A stretch of 64,000 bases of DNA from Ligustrum vulgare (GCA_963555705.1 OY743174.1:25361608-25425607); one strand, 5' to 3'; shown: positions 10,155 through 21,138, counted from the stretch's first letter. The notes: generated from the sequence alone by a model not told the origin. Program-made: numbers and translations.

Positions 10155-10318
10155 CTATTAAAAGAGAAATTGAAATTATTGAAGTAAGAATGAATGAAAT
10201 AATTTATCTTATTAAAAATGATAAAATAAATCGGGAGAATATTATAGAAATTCAAGAAAAAATAGATCTATTAAAAAATAGGCTACAGAATATAAAACAA
10301 AGAATTACAATCCCATAA
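10142..10318 (+). CDS. Pararetroviral mini-ORF, 58 aa, coiled coil
   Basis: Intact ORF beginning MFGLTIKREIEIIEVRMNEI, with heptads throughout (IIEIQEKIDLLKNRLQNI). It overlaps the preceding ORF by 13 nt. It is the last virus-like coding sequence; the MYB-like exon on the other strand begins 35 bp further on, so the right viral junction lies between 10318 and 10353. Confidence 0.5.
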   Translation: MFGLTIKREIEIIEVRMNEIIYLIKNDKINRENIIEIQEKIDLLKNRLQNIKQRITIP

Positions 10319-10352
10319 AACTTGATAAAAGGATAAAATTGTCAAAAACTAT

Positions 10353-10512
10353 TTACAATTTTGGCCTTATTAGGCTATCTGTACACCTATCTATACAACT
10401 ATCTGTATGAATAGCATGATCCTTTTTCAACCTCTTCTTTACTGTAGAATTCCAAAAATTCTTTATTTCATTGTCTGTCCTCCCTGGTAGATGAGCCGCA
10501 ATTTGAGACCAC
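10353..10512 (-). pseudogene. R2R3-MYB exon 3 start: end of R3 repeat (MYB46/MYB83-like)
   Basis: On the minus strand this reads [20 protein letters not shown] and then [11 protein letters not shown], the second half of an R3 MYB repeat. The spelling fits MYB46/MYB83, which activate secondary-wall genes. A splice acceptor (AG before G-TGG, at 10513-10514) occurs at the conserved position of MYB intron 2, between the second and third base of the Arg codon. After the DNA-binding part the frame runs to a TAA at 10353-10355, far short of a full C-terminus. A matching C-terminal piece lies at 1210-1640 beyond the pararetrovirus. Exons 1 and 2 were not found upstream (10514-13400). Confidence 0.8.
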
Positions 10513-10513
10513 C

Positions 10514-11261
10514 TTATATAAAGTTGGAAAAAATGTTAGAAAATATATGTTAACTGTACATACTAATTAAGGTGCAACAGATTTAAAAAAAAAAAAAAAA
10601 ATATTTTGCGCTTGTTTGGTAATTATTAAAATCTAAATTTTAATTTAAGTCAAAATTCAATTTCAACCATATATTTTTTTAGACTTACAATTTTTTAACT
10701 ACACATTTCATCATTTTTTATCAAAATGTACTAAAAATTTGATTTTATTCTCCATTAAATAGGGACTTAGTTAATTTACCAAGAACCTTAAAGAATAAAG
10801 AATAACCGAGTCAATTGCAAAATTATGCACTTGGATTTCAATTATAAAATCCATGCATGGTTTTGCAATTTGCATGGAGGCCTAATTAGAGCATCTCTAA
10901 TGGAACATGTCGATTATTAATATGTGGCAAAGATATTTATATTAACAATAAAAAAAAATTCCAATGCAACAATGTTCATTGTGATACGTGGCAAATTATT
11001 TTTAGTTTCCAAAAAATGAAAGAGGGAGAAATGTTTTAACCGAATAAAAATTATTAAATTAATGCACAAATTATTTTTAGTTTCCAAGAAAAAATGAAAG
11101 AGAGAGAAATGTTTTAATTAGATAAAAATTATTAAATTAATGCTAGAAATCATTTAGCACAATGTCTAAAACTAGAAGTTAATAATAAAATGCACGAACC
11201 ATATGATCGTTCAATCCAGGGGCGGACCGCCCCCAGTAAAAATTTGATCTGTTTTTTTTAT
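10514..11261. other. Gene-free AT-rich stretch
   Basis: The part next to 10512 may be MYB intron 2. Beyond about 10600 the sequence looks like old transposon debris (a GCGCTTGTTTGGTAATT edge; two related blocks with TTATTTTTAGTTTCCAA at 10990 and 11070). I see no coding sequence. Confidence 0.4.
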
Positions 11262-12130
11262 CCAATTGCAATTAAATACTATTCATCCAATCTAGGTACA
11301 ATTGTAATTAAACACTATTCATCCAATTAAAATTAAAAACTATTCATCCAATTGTAATTAAACATTATTCATTCAATTAAAATTAAATATCATTCATCCA
11401 ATTAAGGTAATATTTATGGCAATATTCATCCAATTGCAATTAAACATTATTCATCAAATTATACACTATATACGTGCAACAATAGGATGCACTATTATTC
11501 ATCCAATTGCAATTAAACATTATTCATCCAATTAAAATTAAATATTATTCATCCAATTTAAGCACTATTTATGACAATATTCATCCAATTGCAATTAAAC
11601 ACTATTCATCCAATTTAGACATTATTCATCAAATTAAACACCATATGCACGCAACAATTGGATGCACTATTATTCATCCAATTGCAATTAAACATTATTC
11701 ATCCAATCTAGGCATTATTCCAATTACAATTAAACACTATTCATCGAATTTAGATACAATTGCAATTAAACGCTATTCATCCAATTAAGACATTATTCAT
11801 CCAATTAACTACTATGCGAGCAACAATTGGATGCACTATTCATCCAATTAAATACTATGCAGGTAAATTTCCCGGATTTCACATCAATTTAGGCACTATT
11901 TATCCAGTTAAACACTATGCGGGCAACAATTTGATGCACTATTCATCCAATTAAATACTATGCAGGTAAATTGCCCGGATTTCACATCAATTTAGGCACT
12001 ATTCATCCAATTAAACACTATGTTGGCAAATTGCCCGAATTTCTCATCAATTTAGGCATTATTCATCCAATTAAATTTAGGAACTATTTATCCAATTAAA
12101 TACTATGCGGGCAACAATTGGATTTAATGC
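11262..12130. repeat. ATTCATCCAATT minisatellite, about 0.87 kb
   Basis: Dozens of degenerate units built around (A)CTATTCATCCAATT followed by GCAATTAAAC, TAGGCA or AAATACTATGC-type spacers, mostly 20-45 bp apart. Higher-order units are visible: a segment with GGCAACAATTGGATGCACTA recurs near 11660, 11820, 11925 and 12110. ORFs here (11507-11788, 11760-11954) are translations of the repeat and are not genes. Confidence 0.8.
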
Positions 12131-12499
12131 ACTATTCGGTACTCACTTGTCCAAAGATTACCATGGACATCTTTATGGAGACCTTCTCATGTTCCTATTT
12201 TTATCGTTTTGTGTTATTTATTTTTTTCAGTTAAGTTAATTATGAGAGTTCAAATAAAGTTGTAATAACAACATCTTAATATTGATGTGAAGCTTTCACA
12301 CAATACTTTGTTACATTATTTTCAAATTACTAAACTGTAGCAAAAAATTTAATCATTTAAAATGATCCATTAGCATTGTATTTCATCTTTCATTAATTTT
12401 TTCTTTCGTTTTCCTTTTTGGTTTATCCTAAATTATATGTTACTTTCCTTATTGAGATTATGTTAATGTCTTATGCACCTTCGGCAGGTCATTAATTAG

Positions 12500-12645
12500 G
12501 TGAGAGAAGATTTTTTGTTATTTTCGAGGTAAAATATGTGGTTAAAAATTGGAGAAAATGTGTGTGGTTAAAAAGTGGTTTGAAAAATTGTGTAGTTTAA
12601 ATTTTAGTTTAAACTACCATTTAATTGGCCAACCGAACGGAGGCT
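12500..12645. mobile_element. Fragment related to the foldback element at 12999-13298
   Basis: It shares the AAAATATGTG(T)GGTTAAAAA modules and ends with AACCGAACGGAGGCTTAA, resembling the other element's right end (GTTACCGAACAGAGCCTAAA). The left end is not clear. Non-coding. Confidence 0.4.
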
Positions 12646-12998
12646 TAATTTTTTAATATACTCCTATTTAATAAGCATTGTTATCAACACATACGAACTA
12701 CTTATTATTTAATATATAAGGGTATATTAAGTAAAATGTAAGCAAATTTATAGTTCCAACATATAATAATTATGTTTTTTTAATCTGTGTAAAACTAGAA
12801 ATGAGTCTCTTTATGGGACAGGGAGAGTATCAAACAAGAAATCATTTTTCAAAACTTATCTGATAGGAAAATACTGGCAATATTTCAAAACTAGTAAAGT
12901 TAAAAACATAGAGAAGGCATTAACCTACTTTCTTTAATCTCAATTGGGATGACGTAGGAAATTCACTTTTTTTTGTAGGTCCTAAATCAAAATAAATA

Positions 12999-13298
12999 AG
13001 CCTCCATTTGGTAATACTGTAGTGGTTTATAAACTGATTTATTTATAAGATAAAATGTGTAGTTGAAAAGTTGAGAGAGAAAATATGTGTGATTAAAAAG
13101 TGTTTTAAGAAATTGTGTTATTTATTAGCCTTTGCTAAGCAAAGTTGTTTTCTCAAGTTTAAAAACATGTTTTTTACACAATTTCTCAAATTCTTTTAAC
13201 CACATATTTTCTCTTTTTACCTTTTAACCACATATTTTTCCTAGAAAATATATAAAAAAAATGTTTCTAAACACTTTTTAGTTACCGAACAGAGCCTA
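12999..13298. mobile_element. Foldback MITE, hAT-like, about 300 bp
   Basis: The left arm starts AGCCTCCATTTGGTAA; the reverse complement of the right end gives AGGCTCTGTTCGGTAA. The two halves form a long imperfect palindrome: modules such as AATATGTGTGATTAAAAAG on the left recur inverted as CTTTTAACCACATATTTT on the right. No coding capacity. The family is likely mobilised by a hAT transposase; this is inferred from the ends only. Confidence 0.6.
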
Positions 13299-13416
13299 AA
13301 TTGATTCATAAATTGTTTACCAAATGGCTGCTTATTCCGCACAAAGATTATCCAACCCCAACTGCAATAATATGTTCATCCAGTTGTTTCCTAATGAGGT
13401 TACTTTATTATAATTT

Positions 13417-13606
13417 CGTTGTAAAACTACCAATTTCTAGAAGAACAAGAAAGAGAGAATGAGAGAAAATGCTTCTCATTAGCTATCTAAAATGAATTGT
13501 TTAGGCCCCTATTTATAGGGGTGGACACTAGCACAATCATAATAACGTAAAGTTTACAGAGATATAATGGTAATGTCACACACACACACACATATTATTT
13601 ATAACA
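13417..13606 (-). repeat. 3' LTR of copy 1
   Basis: Reverse complement matches the 213-bp LTR at 31340-31552: both hold a TTTCTCTCATT/AATGAGAGAAA block and a TAAAGTTTACAGAG/CTGTAAACTTTA block. It ends in TTATAACA next to a CCCCCTTGAATGAC tract, the polypurine tract of the minus-strand element. The segment CCCCTATTTATAGGGG near 13507 and a (CA) run near 13578 are specific to this copy. Confidence 0.75.
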
Positions 13607-13639
13607 TTCCCCCTTGAATGACATATTACGCAATTGTCT

Positions 13640-14335
13640 GCCTCGTTAAAACCTTACTAAGAAAACTCAGTGGGATTAAACTTGAGCGAAGGAAAAAGAG
13701 TACAGCAGCTCCCCCTGATGTTGGCCATCTTGAATCATTGAGTCTAATTTTTGAAATGACATCCAATGATAAGTAGAACAAATCATGTTCTAAAACTTGA
13801 AGTTCTGAAGTGCTGCCTCGTAAAAACCTTGTCAGAAAAACCCGGTGAGATAAAATCTTAACCAAGGAAAAAGAGTATAGTCACTGCCTAATTAAAACCT
13901 TGTCAGAAAAACCTAGTAGGACAAAACCTGGACGAAGGAAAAAGAGTACAGCATGATTCTCCCCCTGAAGTAGGCAATCAAGTATTCATGAACTTCTTGA
14001 ACATTGATATTATCTTTTGTCTAGAATATGTATATATATGAATCTCCTTGTGCAGCCGATTTCATAACATTCTTCATAGGATATCTATGATTTTCTTCAT
14101 TTGTTGATATCATTCCAATACAAAAATGTGTTGCCGAATTATAACTCATAGATAGATGTGATAATGTCTCAAAAACCTTGCTAGGAAAACCCCGTGGGAC
14201 AAAACTTTAGCGAAGGGAAAAAGAGTTCATTATTCTCATTAATTCTCATTAATATACCTTAACTGCTGCCTCATTAAAAACATTGCTAGGAAAATCCTAT
14301 GGGACAAAACCTCAGCTAAGGAAAAAAGAGTGCAA
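13640..14335 (-). repeat. Five reiterated ~65-bp modules near the 3' LTR (copy 1)
   Basis: Modules at about 13641, 13812, 13884, 14164 and 14266 share the plan TGCCTCGTTAAAACCTT, then AGAAAA(C/T)CC, then GGGA(C/T)AAAAC, then GCGAAGGAAAAAGAGTA. Copy 2 has five matching modules in inverse orientation (30575-31330). Non-coding. Confidence 0.8.
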
Positions 14336-14671
14336 TGCGTATTTATTCCTTTCATGGAATATCACAAGAATATTGATGCAATCGCAAATCTTTTTATCAA
14401 ACATATCATTTATGATGAGCTTCATATAAATTGTTCATAGCTCATTTATGATGTCATAACATGCTATATTAAGCAACGTTTTACTAATTTACCGGCATCT
14501 TTCACTTTTGATGAATAATCAAATCTAGAATTCACTTCTGGTGAATAATCAAATCTAGAATTCACTTTTGGTGAATAATTAAACACATTCTGTAATACTA
14601 CTTTTTCGTTTTACGTGCTTTCTTGAATCTCACGTAATTTTATGCGGAAGCGATTACAAATTATGTAATTG

Positions 14672-14728
<57 letters not shown>

Positions 14729-14751
14729 TGAATTATTATTATTATTATTAA
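14672..14751. repeat. (ATT)n microsatellite
   Basis: About 25 ATT units with one TTTGAA interruption, inside solo LTR A. Confidence 0.95.
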
Positions 14752-15735
14752 ATTATTTTGTAGTGGAAGGACTTGGAAGCCTTCTCGATCAACGTGCCAA
14801 AAAAAAGTTTATAAATTATTTATATGCAATTCTATGTCTAATTGTTTATTTTAATTGTTAGGCTTTCCAATTCTATTTGTTTTTAAGTTAGGGGCATATT
14901 GCATTTAAATTGATATTGGGCGTAAGTTTTAGATGCTTTTGGGGTTCAATGAGAAGTTTTGGACTTAATTACCATTTTATGAGAGTTGGGGGATTGATTT
15001 ACAAATTACCTAAATTATATTCTAAAACCTAATCCTATCCTAAACACCCGAGTCCTCCCTCGTCACTCCATCACTCGGCTGTCTCTCTCTCCCTCACGTT
15101 TCACATCGAATTTCCCTCTCTCTCGACTCTCTCGGTTGCACCCGCTCGCTACCGCAGCTAGCGTCGGTGCCACCACGCCACAACCGCGACGGTGAGACCA
15201 CCCTCTGCTCCTCCCTTACACTGCGTACCCCCACACTCACAGACACATACTCGTACACATTCACGGGACCTGACTTCAAAAGTGGTTTGTAATTTCGGAT
15301 TTTGTGTGTATATTTACATTGTATGTTTGTATATTTTCATGATCCTATAAGCCAATTTAAGATTTAAGTTAGTTAGATTTCGAATTATACTGTAAAATTG
15401 GAAGATTTGGGTAATGTTCATATATGTATAGATCTAATAGTGTATATGTATATATTGATGTATATGTGTATGTAAACTACATATATATGATTTTCAGATT
15501 TTGGGGAAGTGTAAATCTGAATCTTAATTTCGGATTTTGAAATGTAAGATTTTAATTGTTAGTGAATTGTTGAAGTTAGGTTTTTGACTTGTAATTTGAT
15601 TAATTTTCAAATTGGATAATGGATATGTATATATTTCAGATTTTTTTTTTTCGAATTTAAGAAATGAAATAACTATTGGAGTTAAAGGTGGAACTTATGT
15701 ATTGGTAGATTTCTGATTTAATATTTTTATGATTT

Positions 15736-15739
<4 letters not shown>

Positions 15740-15771
<32 letters not shown>
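15740..15771. repeat. (GT)n microsatellite
   Basis: About 16 uninterrupted GT units inside solo LTR A. Confidence 0.95.
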
Positions 15772-17525
15772 GAATGTATGTAATTTTTTGGATTTTTTAA
15801 GTGATGAAGTTCAATTGATTATTTGTTGTTTTAATGTTGTTTTAAATGGAAATTTTCAAATTTGGGTTTTCAATTGTTTTAATTGAATTTTAGTGTATAT
15901 TGTTGACTTATAGTTGCTATTTTCAAATTTTCGAAATTTATGAAATTTGAAGTTAGTTAACTTTTCGGGTAAAGTTTGAATAAATAGTGATTTTCAAATT
16001 TATGAATAGTTAGAATGCTAATTGGAATTGTCTTTTTGAAATTTAAGTTGCGATGAATATTTTGTAACTTTGACCTTTGTGTAATTTGACAAATTTGATT
16101 TCAATTTTTGCCATAGAAGTTAATCTCTTATCCCGAATGTAGTATGGTCTGTATTTAACATAGCTTAAAATTCCATTGGGTTTGAATTGCAAGTCACATG
16201 GAAGTCTCAACCTCACATAGGAGTTTTAAATGTGATTTTTGAACTAAAAGTATATTTTATTAAATGAATGGATACAAATTAGGATTATTGGGCACATTAA
16301 GGTCAAGGGCAGCCAAGGCTCCTCCACTTGCAAATCAAGATAACGGTAAATACTAAAGACGCCAAGTAAGTAAACTTCCCCTTCTCTCAGCATAGTTAAA
16401 TGTTCAATGTGGAATTATTTGCTTAATTGACATTCGTGTTAATTACGGAATTTTAATGCTTTTGTCTTACCATATGCAAGTATGTGTATTTAAGGAAATG
16501 TTCAAGTATGCACGTTATCATGTCATTGCATCATTAAGCATGCATTGGCATTGAAATGGGAAAGTCAAATGTTTTAACGAAAGGAATGTGTCAAAGTGCA
16601 AATTTTGTCAAAAGCTATGTATTCCAAGTTTTTCAAGAAATAATGGGTCTACTTCTATGTCATGAAAGATGCGAGTTGGAAATGGGGCGCGGGGGACCGG
16701 CGTACCCAAATGAAATGAGCCGCTTTGCGGTGGAATAAAGTGAATGACCGCTTTGCGGTGGGAAAGTGAATGTTAATCTGGTTCCAATTAAGAATTGCCC
16801 ACTGTTATCTGATTGACTAGAAAATACACCAAGTGAGCTCACGATGAATGAAGTAAAAGTTTTGAAATATTAAGTGAAAGCTTGAAAAGTTTGAAAGTTT
16901 TGAAAGGTTAAAGTGAATGGGGATACATATTTCAAAGTTTAAAGCATTTCATGTCATAAGCATGCATCATTTGCACGAAGTTTGCTTACTGAGCTTTAGC
17001 TCACCCCAATCCCTCCCCAATATTTCAGGTGATGAAAGCTAGATGAGACGAGGAGGGCACTCGGTGATAGACTCAGGCTATACCTACCTTCAATCTTTGA
17101 AAATAAAGTTAAATTAGAATTTATTTAACTTTCTCATTAATTATTCCTTAATTCATATATTATTGTTAATTATTTGGTTGAAATTAACTTTGAATAAGTA
17201 TGGGTGTAGTATTAGAGGTTAAATCACCTCTTATTTCATTTGCTAAAGTTTATTTACTTAGAATTATATTGTTGAAGAGTTTGGAACTTGTTGAAATGGT
17301 TTTGATGATGTTTGGGATTGAATGAGTTGAGATGTGTACTTAAAATGGTTTTGATGTCCCTCTACAGGTTGGCTATGTCCAATTTATAGAACAGACTCTG
17401 TCGAAGTTTTTATAAAATTTTATAATAGAAAATGAAAATGTTGAGGTTTTAAATGATTTCTTTTCCACATTTAAATAAAGAAAGTTAACATGCCTAGGTT
17501 TAAGATTTTGAAATTGGGTGTTACA

Positions 17526-19093
17526 TATTCATTTCCATATTCACTTCTAGTGAATAATAAAATATTCATTTTCAAATTTACTTCTAGTGAATAATCAATT
17601 TCCCAGATGTCATAAATAGTACACTCCAATTTAAATTTCAACATATAATACCATGGAGTCATTTGTACCATTCTATAATGATACTAATCTGGGTATATTG
17701 AATCTTTCAGTGATTATACATGTATGTTCTTGCATCTTATAAACAACAATTTCTGATTTGTATAAGTATAATCAATCATTGAAATATATATCAATTTCGA
17801 CATATAATCTATAATCATTTTACTTGAAATCTCAACGTACCGCGATCAACTGGTACATCAAAGAATACTCCTAAAGTACGGAGATGAGAATCATACATTT
17901 TGATCTCACTCATTGGTATATCAAAGAGCTCAAGCTAGTGATTTAGACTATAGTCTATCCACCATATGTCATGCCAGATCTACGAAAAAGTTGGCGCACA
18001 ATGAGTCATCTTTTACGGCTGTGTAATATTTTTCATTTGCACAAATAACTGCTCGCTTTACTTATATAACCGTTTGGACTTCAGGTCCTTGAACAATAAT
18101 CCCTACATTGGGATTTTATATTTGGCCAAAGTATTACAATTTCATCAACCTCATTTTCACAAGAGAGTTGTGTGTGTATTCGATTTATTTATCGATTCCA
18201 TTTCATCTCAATATAACATATAGAGATCTATTTATATTTTCTATCATCAAGTACATAAATCTCTTATCATTTAACTATGTCTCTTTTACTCACCATGAGT
18301 ATTTAGCATCAAAGGGATCATCTCAATTATTCAAGAGATATTTATTTTTGGAATTAATTGTTATTATGCTTCAGGCTTGTTTTCCTCATAATGTTCACAA
18401 ATATTATATCAATCGGCTAAAAATGCCTCAACATATGTCATTCATTTTTAGGGATATATTCTCAATCATATATCTAAGTGCGTTTTCGTAGAGTTTATAC
18501 ATATCGCACTTTTAACAAATCATAAAGCTTCTTGAGCTAATCCCTGTTTGACATAGAATATTGTTGTATGATAAACAATTTCTAAACAAGTTATTCTCAC
18601 AGCAAATAATTTGAAGCTTTTAATCGGGATTATCTAACTGTTCATTATAGAACTTCTTATTCAATACGGTTTTATTTCACTCCTATGTAAGAATATTTGG
18701 TTCAATACAATATCGATGAACTTCTAGTTCAATACAATGTATATTTCACTTATGAACTTCTAGTTCATACTATATACATATTTCACTTGTACGTATGAAC
18801 TTTTGGTTCAATACAATATTTACTTGTTTGAATTTATAAATCAGTATACCTTGATTTATTATATCTAAAAAGGTGATTAGATTGAAATCTCAAAAATGAT
18901 CCTTGTCACCATCCTTTTGATTACAAATCTTTTCCATTTTCTTGATGGAATCAATGACATGCGAAGCCACCGCTCTTTTACATGTTAAATAATACATTTA
19001 AATAGATCATTTGAGATGAAGATTAGATACATCAAAATGGATGTTATATTATCAAATATTGGTAAATACTAATCAAATCTTCCGATAAATGTT
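17526..19093. other. Non-coding internal region of copy 1
   Basis: Collinear (inverted) with about 28.9-30.3 kb of copy 2. Landmarks are AACGTACCGCGATCAA near 17837 and repeats of TTCACTT(C/A)TAGTGAATAAT near 17545-17595. The 127-codon ORF at 18108-18491 has no family resemblance and is not preserved in copy 2, so I do not call it a gene. Confidence 0.5.
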
Positions 19094-19607
19094 TTGAAAA
19101 AGATTTACCGAGTTCGACTCAAAAGATTGAGGCTGCTGATGGATCAAGGTATCCCAGAAGATGTTCGTTGGTTGATCGAAGCAAAAGTTCGATTAGCTGG
19201 TGAATTACCAGATTCATATTCTAAGCACATGTCTGGCTTAGGTCAGAATACTTTTGCAAAGAAGGGAAGAGCAAAAAGATTAAATGGCTGCTACAAATGT
19301 GCTCGATGGACATGTGATACCCACTGTAAATCTTGATGGACGTGTGATACCCGTTGTAAATCAATAGGATATTCATCCAGAAATCGATATGATAAAATAG
19401 ATTTCATTAAGGGTGGACTGAGTCTCATTGGATGATATCCGATTGACTCTTGAGACGCACCCTTGTGGGTATGTGCAACGTGAGCTACTATCTTTATGGG
19501 CTCAATTCAACGAAGAGAAAGATCATTATAGTCTCAACAATATAATATTAAAAGATCATGTTTGCCAATCTATTATAAACAATGATGTTTTGGCTACTCA
19601 GCATTGA
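19094..19607 (+). pseudogene. Unrecognised protein-coding remnant, Cys-rich, antisense in copy 1
   Basis: The frame from 19094 gives a basic protein (contains IPEDVRWLIEAKVRLAGE and a CYKCARWTCDTHCKS cluster) and stops at 19334-19336. It then continues in frame through a duplicated WTCDT(R)CKS segment, because a ~29-bp piece is tandemly repeated (19308-19365). One frame over, reading continues (DDIRLTLETHPCGY, NNDVLATQH) to 19607. A splice-donor-like GAG-GTAAAT follows at about 19611 and an acceptor-like CTAACAG near 19690. Copy 2 preserves only the last ~70 bp. I do not recognise the family; it may be a captured host gene lying upstream of the LOG frame. Confidence 0.35.
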
Positions 19608-19924
19608 TACGAGGTAAATCAGTATAGTGTATATATGTATACATATATATATATTAACAAAGTATTTTGTATTTTCATTTTTCCCGTACTAACAGATTGT
19701 TACTGATAGATCACCGAAAGATTGTCCATTATGGAATATTAAATATGCTGTCAGAGATATGATCAAAAGTGGCGTCATTTCGTCAAAAGTAAATAGTAAC
19801 TTTTTCAAAAGACAAGTAGTAAATAGTGAATATTTTTTAGTTTAAAAAGCCAGATAATTTTGCAATTTAATGCATCCCAAAATAACAACTTCTTGTAAGT
19901 TTTCCTTCCTTATACTCTTAAAAG

Positions 19925-20578
19925 ATGGAAGGATCAAAACTTCGACAGATCAAAACTATCTGTGTATTTTGTGGATCAAAAATCAGGAAAGACTTTGAAT
20001 ATCTAGAAGCATCAGTGCTTCTAGGGAAGAAGTTGGAAGAGAGAGGTATCAATCTAGTATATGGAGGGGGTAGTAGTGGATTGATGGGTTGTGTTTCACA
20101 ATCCGCTCAAACAGAGAAAGCGAGAGTGATAGGTGTTATACATGTTCCTTTAGCTGATATCGCAGGTAAAACACGAGGGCATGAAGTACAGACATTATCT
20201 ATCCATGAACGCATAACTTGCATGTTATATGGTTCTGATGCCTTCATTGTCATGCCTAGAGGTTTTGTTACTTTAGAGGAAATCTTTAATATTACCTTAT
20301 GGGCTCAGCTGGGTCTTCGTACTAAGCCTATTGGACTTTTAAATGTTAGCAATTTCTTCAATGGTTTACTAACATTTCTTGATTATGCTGTGGAATAGGG
20401 ATTCATTTCTCCATTTTCTAGGAGGATCCTTATTTCTGCACCCACTATCGATGAACTGCTGGAAAAGTTACAATCATATGTTCCAATACAAGATCCAGTA
20501 GGAGTTAAGATAGATTGATTGCAAGGAAGGGGTACCAAGCGAAAATGAAGTCCGGTTAATGTAAATTTATCTTTGTGA
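19925..20578 (+). pseudogene. LOG: LOG-like cytokinin riboside 5'-monophosphate phosphoribohydrolase, intronless, copy 1
   Basis: A 218-codon frame without indels, starting MEGSKLRQIKTICVFCGS. LOG enzymes release active cytokinin bases from nucleotide precursors in the cytosol/nucleus. Family hallmarks: VYGGGSSGLMGCVSQ (about residues 40-54) and the degenerate active-site motif, here MPRGFVTLEE instead of PGGxGTxEE. WAQLGL and KPIGLLNV follow. Three in-frame stops: TAG 20396-20398, TGA 20516-20518, TGA 20546-20548. Where copy 2 has sense codons these are CAG, a CGA-type Arg codon and TGG, so each stop is a C-to-T or G-to-A change. Plant LOG genes normally have introns (known); none is present. 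Antisense to the retroelement. Confidence 0.85.
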
Positions 20579-20584
20579 ATCTTC

Positions 20585-20735
20585 AAAATATTGTGGGTGA
20601 TAGAGTACGGAGTATTCTTACTTTTGAGACACACCTCTAATATTTGAACTTAATCTTGTGAACCTCAAAAAGATTAGGGGTGGTAGAGTACGTAGTATTA
20701 TTACTCTTGATACACACCTCTACTTTTGAGGATCA
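20585..20735 (+). repeat. Duplicated 3' motif after LOG copy 1
   Basis: Two units about 100 bp apart share (G/T)GATAGAGTACG(G/T)AGTATT, CTTTTGA(G/T)ACACACCTCT and a preceding GTGAA(T/C)CTTCAAAA-type segment. The same pair occurs inverted after LOG copy 2 (27420-27570) and in the copy at 63720-63960, which shows a third unit. It travels with the LOG frame. Role unknown. Confidence 0.7.
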
Positions 20736-20739
20736 TAAA

Positions 20740-21138
20740 TGCTTTCCCCCTTTTTGTGTTTTGCATGTATCTCTTTTCTTAATATGTTTCAGTATGACTC
20801 TTGTGCAAGAACTTTGATCTCAATCATATAATATTTATCTCATAATACTGATGAGATTATTTTCACATTAACAATGTCCATACTATCATGTGATATTATC
20901 TTATCATACATCAACATTTTTCTTGTTGGATAATTTATTTTCATCTGTCCTTTCAATACAGATATTGGTAACTTCTAGTACCATTTGATAAAATATTTTC
21001 ATTAAAATCCAACAACATTTTGGTAATGGTAACTTCAGGTACCATAAAATATTATCTAACTATTAGTAGTGGTAACTTCTAGTACCATTTGTTGAAATAT
21101 TAAATAACAACAATATATCAAATTTATATGAGTATAAA
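20740..21138. other. Non-coding internal sequence of copy 1
   Basis: Matches 26950-27350 of copy 2 inverted. It contains four degenerate units of GGTAACTTC(T)AGTACCAT(TTGAT) between 20960 and 21095. No coding sequence. Confidence 0.5.

Larger units (their letters stand above)
2690..10330 (+). mobile_element. Endogenous pararetrovirus (Caulimoviridae), nearly full length, decayed
   Basis: About 7.6 kb of very AT-rich plus-strand coding DNA, within the usual caulimovirid genome size. In order: a tRNA-Met primer site, three small ORFs, coat protein with a CCHC knuckle, movement protein, two DTG aspartic-protease-like domains, reverse transcriptase with YIDD, RNase H, a coiled-coil ORF, a promoter/poly(A) region, then further small overlapping ORFs. 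No LTRs or target duplications are visible, as expected for caulimovirid integrations. Several in-frame stops and frameshifts make it non-functional. Coat protein ahead of movement protein is unlike badnavirus-type polyproteins and closer to cavemovirus/solendovirus-type layouts (known); the genus is not determined. Confidence 0.85.
14591..17525 (+). mobile_element. Solo LTR A (chromovirus-type), 2.9 kb, inside copy 1
   Basis: Starts TGTAATACTAC and ends GGGTGTTACA. It is flanked by CATTC (14586-14590) and TATTC (17526-17530), a 5-bp target duplication with one mismatch, and the surrounding copy-1 sequence resumes as in copy 2. Related to solo LTR B: shared blocks include GTGGAAG(G/A)ACTTGGA, GGGGCGCGGG(G/A)GACCGGCGTACCC and GATGTCCCTCTACAGGT. 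A pyrimidine/CG-rich block at 15055-15290 (CTCTCTCTC) marks the likely transcription-start part. Orientation is inferred from the GGTGTTACA end. Confidence 0.7.

Noticed and set aside
15094..15279. Arg/Ser-rich ORF in the CT/CG-rich block (and the similar one at 21778-22005)
   Set aside because: The block is the conserved start region of the LTR; the ORFs are not shared in frame between LTRs A and B.
18108..18491. 127-codon ORF with hydrophobic stretches
   Set aside because: Not preserved in frame in copy 2 of the same element; AT-rich chance ORF.
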